Below, in pieces: positions 58,126 through 64,000 of a DNA stretch of 64,000 bases (its first letter is position 1; each line of letters opens with the position of its first letter). This DNA is from a virus: IMG/VR virus record IMGVR_UViG_3300031565_000016, positions 1 through 64,000 of that record. One strand, written 5' to 3'. The notes under the pieces were generated by a model. The model was not told where the DNA came from, did no database searches, and worked only from the letters and a program-made list of their open reading frames with translations. Both the position numbers and the translations under genes were made by a program.

Positions 58126-58542
58126 GTGGTGAGACCACATAACCATGTAGGCACAGCGGGCTTTCTCAGGATGACTGGGGAAGCTGGCCTGCCCTATAAG
58201 CAGGAAACTGCCAGATATTTTTTAAAACAGCATTCATCCCTTGGGAATATTACCCAAGAAGTTGGCAAAAGTAAAAAATATACATTCTATAGAGACAAAG
58301 TTGAGGAATTTATTTTTTTCAAAAAGAATATCCATATGGAATGGTACAGCCTTGCAGCACTTACGAAAGAAACAAACCATAAAAAAATAAAAGAATCATT
58401 GTGGAGACATAATTTCCAATACTTATTAGTGTATAAACTTGGCATAATACCAAAGAAGATATATGGCATGGCTTTTGTTCCACGTGAAAAAGTTGACGGG
58501 ATAAAACAATATATTAACCCAATAAGGAGCAATATCAGATGA
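58126..58542 (+). CDS. Helix-turn-helix-like protein
   Basis: 138 residues with GTG starts at 58126 or 58129 after AAAGTAGGG; an internal ATG at 58171 is less likely. Residues ~20-60 (AGLPYKQETARYFLKQHSSL, then KYTFYRDKVEEFIFF) resemble an excisionase/MerR-type DNA-binding fold, repeated in the second half. ATGA-coupled to the recombinase gene. Confidence 0.55.
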   Translation: MVRPHNHVGTAGFLRMTGEAGLPYKQETARYFLKQHSSLGNITQEVGKSKKYTFYRDKVEEFIFFKKNIHMEWYSLAALTKETNHKKIKESLWRHNFQYLLVYKLGIIPKKIYGMAFVPREKVDGIKQYINPIRSNIR

Positions 58543-59702
58543 GCAAGAAATCTGTAGAAGTTACTAAAAAAGACCAATTAGCAGATATTGATGAGGTGTT
58601 TGAAGATGTTTCTTTCCTAGAGCAATATGAAGTTGAAGACCCCTGGGGGCGTGCTAGGACAAACACCCTTTTACTTGATTTACAGGCGGGAGGTAAAAAA
58701 GGAGTATTGGGCTACCCATACGGCTGGATTATTAATTACGTAGGAGATAAAAGCAGTGGTAAAACATTATTTGCGCATGAATTAACTGGGTACCAAAATC
58801 ATATACAAAAAAACTTCAAATACTTGTTTATGCCCACTGAATTTGGTGATAGTTTTGATACAGAAGACCTCTATGGCTATAATGCAACCATGCCATGGGA
58901 TGAGGTACCAAAAACAGTACAAAAACTTGACACAACAGTACGTGAATGGGTTGATAATTTAAAAGTTGACAAAGAGGGGAACCCCATAGAGGTTGGTGTG
59001 GCCACTGTGGACAGCCTAGATGGTGTTGGGTCAATTCAATTGGACAACATGGCCATTGATAGAATGAAAAAACACAAAGCTGGCAAAGAAGTTATGGATG
59101 AAGGTAGCTACCAAATGGAAAAACCAAGGTTCCTTTCCAGCAGCCATTTTCCCAAAATAGCTTGTGAAATGCGCCATAAAAAAGCATTATACCTTATTTT
59201 ATCCCAGTTGAGAGACAATCCTGACCCAAACAGCCCAGTAAAAGAAAAACGAAGTGGCGGTCGTGCAATGGATTTTTACTGCCACACTGTTCAATGGTTA
59301 TACGCAGTTGATAAAATATTTGCTACTGTAAAGGCCCAGAAAGACGGAAAAAGTTGTGGTGGCATTACACGCGTGGTAAATAAAAAAAGCAAAACACCAA
59401 GGCCTGGGCGCATAATTTATGTGTTGTTCTATTATTCTTTTGGCATTGATGATGTGGGTACAAATTTATTATACCTATTTGATTTACTTTCTGACCGTGG
59501 TAAAATGACGATAAAAAACCCACCTGTACCATGGAATGGCGAAACACGTAAATTTTTGGAATTACGTGATTGGTTTTATGAGCATGAAAACAAGGCTGAA
59601 CGTGACAAACTAGACCAAATGGTAATTGAACGCTGGGAAAAAGAGGAAGATGCTGCACTTAAACCAACACCTGGTTCTGGTTTATTAAGGAAATATAGGT
59701 AA
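58539..59702 (+). CDS. RecA/UvsX-like recombinase
   Basis: 387 residues. Walker A GDKSSGKT (69-76), Walker B-like GVATVDSLDGVG, and YLILSQLRDNPD at the L1/L2 region followed by a SGGRAMDFYCHTV loop, as in phage RecA-like proteins. A charged C-terminus follows. It would pair homologous strands for recombination-dependent replication and repair, with the neighbouring SSB and resolvase. Confidence 0.8.
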   Translation: MSKKSVEVTKKDQLADIDEVFEDVSFLEQYEVEDPWGRARTNTLLLDLQAGGKKGVLGYPYGWIINYVGDKSSGKTLFAHELTGYQNHIQKNFKYLFMPTEFGDSFDTEDLYGYNATMPWDEVPKTVQKLDTTVREWVDNLKVDKEGNPIEVGVATVDSLDGVGSIQLDNMAIDRMKKHKAGKEVMDEGSYQMEKPRFLSSSHFPKIACEMRHKKALYLILSQLRDNPDPNSPVKEKRSGGRAMDFYCHTVQWLYAVDKIFATVKAQKDGKSCGGITRVVNKKSKTPRPGRIIYVLFYYSFGIDDVGTNLLYLFDLLSDRGKMTIKNPPVPWNGETRKFLELRDWFYEHENKAERDKLDQMVIERWEKEEDAALKPTPGSGLLRKYR

Positions 59703-59706
59703 ATTT

Positions 59707-60204
59707 ATGAGAGTACTTGGTGTTGACTATGGGGCGGAGGGTGCAATATCCCTCATTGACACAATAACAGAAGAGCATTTGGTGTGGGATATGCCATTTG
59801 AAGATACTGAAGTTGATGTTATTGCATTAAACAAAATTTTACAAAACATAATGCCACCAGTAGATTCAATTTGGGTGGAGCATGTTATTGCAAATGGTCC
59901 TAATGCAGGAAAAAAAGGCTTACTTAAGCAGGGCAAGACAATTGGCAAAGCTGAAGCTGTTTTAATATTGTTTTCTTTTCAATGCAAAATACCCTTTATG
60001 GATGTAAGCGCACAGCGTTGGAAAAGGTACCAAGGGTTGTGGGGGGAAGTTAAAAAAGGCAGCTGCATTATGGCTTCTGAAAAGTACCCAATGTTAAAAA
60101 CAGAGTTTTATGGTGCCAGAGGTGGGGCAAAAGACGGAAGGGCAGAATCAATATTAATAGCAGACTATGGGGTTAATCATCATGATGAAACTAAGACAAC
60201 ATGA
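59707..60204 (+). CDS. RuvC-like Holliday junction resolvase
   Basis: 165 residues. RNase H-fold catalytic acids visible: LGVDYGAEGAISLI (Asp7), IWVEHVIANGPN (Glu), and KDGRAESILIADYG (C-terminal Asp/Glu). VSAQRWKRYQG is the family's middle segment. Cuts four-way junctions before packaging. Overlaps the next gene. Confidence 0.8.
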   Translation: MRVLGVDYGAEGAISLIDTITEEHLVWDMPFEDTEVDVIALNKILQNIMPPVDSIWVEHVIANGPNAGKKGLLKQGKTIGKAEAVLILFSFQCKIPFMDVSAQRWKRYQGLWGEVKKGSCIMASEKYPMLKTEFYGARGGAKDGRAESILIADYGVNHHDETKTT

Positions 60205-60391
60205 CAAGTGCATAATGTGCCATAGGCCACTTAAAACGTATGAAAGCCGTGTTGCAGGTATGGGGCCAACCTGCTTAAAACGGGCAAATGAACCAGAACG
60301 CACAGAAGGTGTTGAGGTGCAAAGTATATTTAAAGATGGTGGAAAAGATGAAGATTGCCATGACAAAAGAAATTTTATTAGAATTACTTGA
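60182..60391 (+). CDS. Small zinc-finger protein (DUF6011-like)
   Basis: 69 residues from ATG at 60182 (a second ATG follows at once). DKCIMCHRPLKTYESRVAGM then GPTCLKR is the C-x2-C-R-P-L...G-x-G-P-x-C pattern of DUF6011-like fingers, common in phages. Overlaps resolvase and next gene. Confidence 0.6.
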   Translation: MMKLRQHDKCIMCHRPLKTYESRVAGMGPTCLKRANEPERTEGVEVQSIFKDGGKDEDCHDKRNFIRIT

Positions 60392-60533
60392 AAGTGAAGC
60401 AAAAGCAACAAATACAATTTTCAAAGCAACTGGTTCCCGTGTTTTTGGTGTACTTGAAAGAAAAATAAAAGATAAAAAATCAAGGGTTGTTTTATTTGAA
60501 GCATTAAAAAAGGCGGTAAGTGCTAATGATTAA
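60348..60533 (+). CDS. Small helical protein
   Basis: 61 residues from ATG at 60348; other in-frame ATGs at 60336 and 60360 are possible. TKEILLELLESEAKATNTIF, then a basic helix. Overlaps the SbcC-like start by eight bases. No family recognised. Confidence 0.45.
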   Translation: MKIAMTKEILLELLESEAKATNTIFKATGSRVFGVLERKIKDKKSRVVLFEALKKAVSAND

Positions 60534-61902
60534 ATCAGCGCGTGGTGTAAACCTAAAATCATGGGAAGACCTCCAACTTGATTTTGTGCCTGGGATTAAC
60601 ATGTTGATTGGCCATACAAGGGCTGGGAAAACAAACATGTACCGTGGCGTTAAGATTATAAACGAAAATAAGCCCTCTGGTTTAAATTATGTCAGCAAGT
60701 GGGCGGTGGAAAAAAATAAAAAGGGTGACATAAAAATAGTTGATAATTTCAGGTTTGTTTTAACACTTGATAATGGCACTATTGAAAGATTCCGTGGCCC
60801 TGGTGGTGCAAAAGAAAATTTATATATAATAGACGACAAACCATTAAAAGCTGTTGGTGCTGGTAAACCCCCAGAAGAAGTTACAAATTTACTAAATATG
60901 AATGAAGTTAATTTTGGAAGCCAGCACGGAGACCCATTTCTACTGAGGCCTGATGGGACAGGTGGGGCAGAGGCAAGCAGGTTCCTTAATGGGCTAATTG
61001 ATTTTACAGACGCGGATGATGCAATTGCAAAATGTGACACACTAAAACGTGCAGCTGAAACAGAACAAAAAAGGTTAACTTCTAACTTAGCAGAAATGAA
61101 AGCTAAATTAGATAAATTTAAAAATTTAGAAGAATTACAAGAGTTGGTGGAAGATGCGACAGATTTGGAACAAAATATTAGTGAGCTTAATGATAGCCTC
61201 AATGCTTTGGTTGGCCTTAAAACTAGGATGCAAGAACTTAATACCAAAAAAAGTAATTTGCCCAATATTATCAAAATTGAAACACTGTTGTGTATTATTG
61301 AAAAACATGAACAGGAAATTAATACAATTAGAAAAAAATGCGGGCATTTACATGAAATCAAAGAAAAACTAAGCAATTACATGCTTATTAAACAAAAAAC
61401 AAAAAACAATACAAAAATTGGTGAAATACTGCCAAAAATAGAACAGTATAACCTAGAAATAATTAGTAGTGTCAAAATACTAAAAGAATTGCCATCACTA
61501 AAACAAAAATTACAGCAATGCATAAAAATAAAAAATGACACTAAAGATAATGAACGTGTTGGTGAGCTACTTAGTAATATATCAAGTGTATCCCGTGGGG
61601 TAAATGCCCATAATGGTAAAATGGTGGAACTAACAAGATTATCTTCTGTATTGAAAAAATGTAATACAACAAAATTGGCTTTGCCAAAAATAGAAAATAT
61701 CCAAAGTTTATTACTTGATGTGGAAAACTTAAATAAAGAAATTGCTATAATAGAAACAAGAAGTAGTGCTTTGATTTTGTTAAAAAATAGGCTGCTTATG
61801 CTACATGAAAGAAAGGCTGCAGTAATGCTCGAAGTTACAGAATTAGAAACACAAATTGGCAATATTTGCCCAGAATGCAATGGTACTGGGAGAATTGTGT
61901 AA
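60526..61902 (+). CDS. SbcC/Rad50-like half protein ending at a zinc hook
   Basis: 458 residues from ATG at 60526. N-terminal ATPase lobe: LDFVPGINMLIGHTRAGKT (Walker A 29-36), Q-loop region NFGSQHGDPFLL. Then ~300 residues of coiled coil, ending NICPECNGTGRIV, a C-x2-C hook. The C-terminal lobe with signature and Walker B motifs is absent from the frame. Paired with an SbcD-like gene by a TAATG overlap, so a Mre11-Rad50-type nuclease role is likely. Confidence 0.75.
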   Translation: MIKSARGVNLKSWEDLQLDFVPGINMLIGHTRAGKTNMYRGVKIINENKPSGLNYVSKWAVEKNKKGDIKIVDNFRFVLTLDNGTIERFRGPGGAKENLYIIDDKPLKAVGAGKPPEEVTNLLNMNEVNFGSQHGDPFLLRPDGTGGAEASRFLNGLIDFTDADDAIAKCDTLKRAAETEQKRLTSNLAEMKAKLDKFKNLEELQELVEDATDLEQNISELNDSLNALVGLKTRMQELNTKKSNLPNIIKIETLLCIIEKHEQEINTIRKKCGHLHEIKEKLSNYMLIKQKTKNNTKIGEILPKIEQYNLEIISSVKILKELPSLKQKLQQCIKIKNDTKDNERVGELLSNISSVSRGVNAHNGKMVELTRLSSVLKKCNTTKLALPKIENIQSLLLDVENLNKEIAIIETRSSALILLKNRLLMLHERKAAVMLEVTELETQIGNICPECNGTGRIV

Positions 61903-62783
61903 TGAAATTCTTAAATGTTTCCGATATACATTTGGATATAAAACGACCAATATGCAGAACTGACATTGATTGGGTGCAAAGCCAACAGGAGCTTATTGAT
62001 TATATTATATCTGTTGCTGTGTTCGAAAAAGTTGATTATATAATTGATAATGGTGATACATTTGACGTTGCCACGCAGCCAACAAAAATTGTTGATATAA
62101 TACCAACAGCTCTGGAGAAACACGGGTACCCAGTTCCTTGGATTTGTATGCCAGGCAACCATAGTTTGCCCTACCACCAAATGAAAAATTTACCAGGCAG
62201 TGCATTGCAGAGCCTTGGTTTCATGAAAGGCGTTACACTATTAACAAATTGCAGTGATGAATTTGAGGGAAGTTTCGCAGGTATTCCAATTGTGCACCGT
62301 TTAATATTTCCAGATTTGGATGCTGTTCCATGGTACATCAAAGACAAAGGCACTTTTGAGCATGCAGGAATTTTACTGGAAAAATTCCCACACCATGATT
62401 TAATACTTACAGGCGATTACCACCATAGTTTCCATTTTGAAAAAAACGGACGGCATGTGGTAAACCCAGGTTGTATGAACATACAAGATGTTAAAATGAT
62501 AGGGTACCAACCAAAATTTGCTATAATTGAATATGAACCAAATACAATATTTAATATTAAATGGGTGGACATACCTGACCAAATAACAAAAACAACAAAT
62601 GAGCATATTACAAAAGTTGTTGAAAGCGAAGAAGGTATAAATGCAATATTAGCAACATTGGAAAACCCAGAAAAATTAACAATGAAATTCTGGGATGATA
62701 TGCAAAATTACCTAGAAAAAAGTAACATTAAACAAGAATTAAAAGAATATATCATGAACAAAATACGCCCCAGGGCATTATAA
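61902..62783 (+). CDS. SbcD/Mre11-like metallophosphatase nuclease
   Basis: 293 residues from the ATG overlapping the SbcC-like stop (TAATG), GGGAG upstream. All metallophosphatase motifs are visible: SDIHLD (8-13), DNGDTFD, CMPGNHS, LTGDYHHS. DNA end-processing nuclease subunit acting with the SbcC-like ATPase. Confidence 0.85.
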   Translation: MKFLNVSDIHLDIKRPICRTDIDWVQSQQELIDYIISVAVFEKVDYIIDNGDTFDVATQPTKIVDIIPTALEKHGYPVPWICMPGNHSLPYHQMKNLPGSALQSLGFMKGVTLLTNCSDEFEGSFAGIPIVHRLIFPDLDAVPWYIKDKGTFEHAGILLEKFPHHDLILTGDYHHSFHFEKNGRHVVNPGCMNIQDVKMIGYQPKFAIIEYEPNTIFNIKWVDIPDQITKTTNEHITKVVESEEGINAILATLENPEKLTMKFWDDMQNYLEKSNIKQELKEYIMNKIRPRAL

Positions 62784-62796
62784 AAAGGTGTGTAAA

Positions 62797-63039
62797 ATGG
62801 AAGCAGAAGAAAGAACAATACAAGCACGTGCAGCATATGAAAAAGCCAGAGAAGCTTCAATAAGGGTTGATTCTGAAACTGAGCAAGTAACAAAAACACT
62901 ACAGGAAAACTATGGTATAAGTACTATAGAAGAAATAGATGCCTTATATGAAAAAGAACTAAATCAAAAAACAATCCTTACTGCACAACGGGACGAAATG
63001 TTGGATGAATGCGATGAACTTTTGCGCGGGAGTATTTAA
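62797..63039 (+). CDS. Small coiled-coil protein
   Basis: 80 residues from ATG at 62797 after AAAGGTG. Charged helix throughout (ERTIQARAAYEKAREASIRV). TAATG-coupled to the next gene. It could extend or modulate the SbcC-like coiled coil. No family recognised. Confidence 0.5.
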   Translation: MEAEERTIQARAAYEKAREASIRVDSETEQVTKTLQENYGISTIEEIDALYEKELNQKTILTAQRDEMLDECDELLRGSI

Positions 63040-63641
63040 TGTTAAAATTAAATGAAGACCAGCAAACACAAATAGGTGCAATGCGTGCACAATTGGTGGC
63101 ACTTTACCCTGAGCAAAAAGTAATAATAGATAAAATGGAAACAGAGGCACTATTAATTTTTATGGAAAATAGCACGCTGCCTGCGTTACTTGGTAGTTTT
63201 GACTCAGTTAGAACCAGTATTATAAATTTACTTATACTATTATCAAATTTGTTGGAACGTGATAAATACCAGGGTTATATTGAAGCACTAGACCACATCC
63301 CAACTTTTATTGACAGTTATAAAGAGCCTTATTTGGCTGATTGTGGGTACTACCAAACTATTGGTAATGAGGGTAATGCAGAGATAAAAGGGTGTACGTT
63401 TGACATTGCCAAAAATATACCATGTGACAGGTGTGCATGCCCACGTCCAAACGAAGACCGCCCTGACATATATAAAATGGAAATTTGCCCTGTGTGTGGT
63501 GGCAAAAGCACGAAACCTTGTCAATTATGTTTTAATTTTGGCAAAGTTGAAATTGGTAAAATTTGCCCTGAATGTAAAGGTGTTGAAATAGAGTGCCACA
63601 CCTGCCGCAACACACGAATAAACCCTATATGGGAGGATTAA
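63039..63641 (+). CDS. Helical protein with DnaJ-like Cys repeats
   Basis: 200 residues. Helical N-terminal two thirds, then EICPVCGGKSTKPCQLCFNF, GKICPECKGVEIECHTC: four C-x2-C pairs arranged like a DnaJ central zinc domain. The location after the SbcC-like gene suggests a partner in the same complex; that is inference. Confidence 0.55.
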   Translation: MLKLNEDQQTQIGAMRAQLVALYPEQKVIIDKMETEALLIFMENSTLPALLGSFDSVRTSIINLLILLSNLLERDKYQGYIEALDHIPTFIDSYKEPYLADCGYYQTIGNEGNAEIKGCTFDIAKNIPCDRCACPRPNEDRPDIYKMEICPVCGGKSTKPCQLCFNFGKVEIGKICPECKGVEIECHTCRNTRINPIWED

Positions 63642-63642
63642 T

Positions 63643-63939
63643 ATGGAAGGAGAATACAGCAGGTATGCACTAATAAAAAGTAAGTTTGCAGGGTTTACAT
63701 GTGAGGTTGTTAATAAAAGCAGTAATGTTGTTGGTATTGGTTACAAGGAAGAAAGCAAAACATTAAGAGTTATGTTTTCGTCCAGTGTTTGCTATGATTA
63801 CACACGTGTACCATTTGAAGCATATAAAAAGCTGCAGGTTGCCAATAAAGAACAAGGTGGCAGTGTTGGGAAGGCAGTACGTCAATGGGTGCAAACAATA
63901 GCCAAAGGCGTTAAGGTTGCTGCATGCTTAGAAGACTAG
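63643..63939 (+). CDS. KTSC-domain protein
   Basis: 98 residues, GGAGG-led. VNKSSNVVGIGYKEESKTLR, VMFSSSVCYDYTRVPFEAYK is the KTSC pattern found alone or fused in many phage and bacterial proteins, function unknown. Confidence 0.7.
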   Translation: MEGEYSRYALIKSKFAGFTCEVVNKSSNVVGIGYKEESKTLRVMFSSSVCYDYTRVPFEAYKKLQVANKEQGGSVGKAVRQWVQTIAKGVKVAACLED

Positions 63940-64000
63940 AATTAATAACTGATAAAGTAAAAGAATTAAATGGGCAAAAAAAGGGTTATGAAAATGATGT
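63924..64000 (+). CDS. Unknown protein, cut by right edge
   Basis: 25 complete codons visible (MLRRLELITDKVKELNGQKK...), overlapping the preceding gene by 16 bp. A charged helical start; identity cannot be judged. Confidence 0.4.
   Translation, partial: MLRRLELITDKVKELNGQKKGYEND

Overview
The window is part of the genome of a contractile-tailed (myovirus-type) double-stranded DNA phage. It is AT-rich by eye. It carries a complete head, connector and tail gene set of the Mu/P2-like structural type (DUF1073 portal, DUF2213 protease, DUF2184 capsid, DUF3383 sheath), a near-complete replication and recombination set, no ribosomal genes and no recognisable tRNA. Genes are packed, many start and stop codons overlap (ATGA, TAATG), and AGGAG/AAGG ribosome binding sites are common, so the host uses ordinary Shine-Dalgarno initiation. 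I cannot name the host. No endolysin or integrase is visible; lysis genes may lie beyond the left edge.

Layout. (1) 1-21.4 kb, minus strand, read right to left: portal, head morphogenesis, DUF2213 protease/scaffold, cement protein, capsid, connectors, sheath, tube, frameshifted chaperone pair, tape measure, Dit-like protein, baseplate and a tail fibre ending in an S74-type chaperone domain that runs off the left edge. (2) 21.5-22.0 kb: a plus-strand cassette of three small genes ending in a hairpin terminator. (3) 22.0-38.9 kb, minus strand: a primary-type sigma factor, about 45 mostly short unknown genes, and both terminase subunits separated by 5.7 kb of small genes. (4) 39.0-47.7 kb, minus strand: DnaB-like helicase, C5 cytosine methyltransferase, SNF2-type helicase, primase, a 726-bp structured non-coding island, a second sigma-like gene and an unknown gene. 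(5) 47.8-64 kb, plus strand: thymidylate synthase with an in-frame endonuclease-like insertion, sliding clamp, UDG-polymerase A fusion, acyl carrier protein, clamp loader, single-strand binding protein, RecA-like recombinase, RuvC-like resolvase, SbcC/SbcD-like pair and accessory genes.

The most interesting points are: a recurrent promoter (TTTTTTAAAAAGTR, exactly 22 bp, then TATATATT) in front of five or six genes, one of which encodes a sigma-like protein; the endonuclease-like domain inside ThyA; a phage acyl carrier protein; a beta-rich domain repeated in several virion proteins; a non-coding island with interleaved stems; and a gene with no normal start codon. Names rest on reading motifs and lengths by eye, with no database search.
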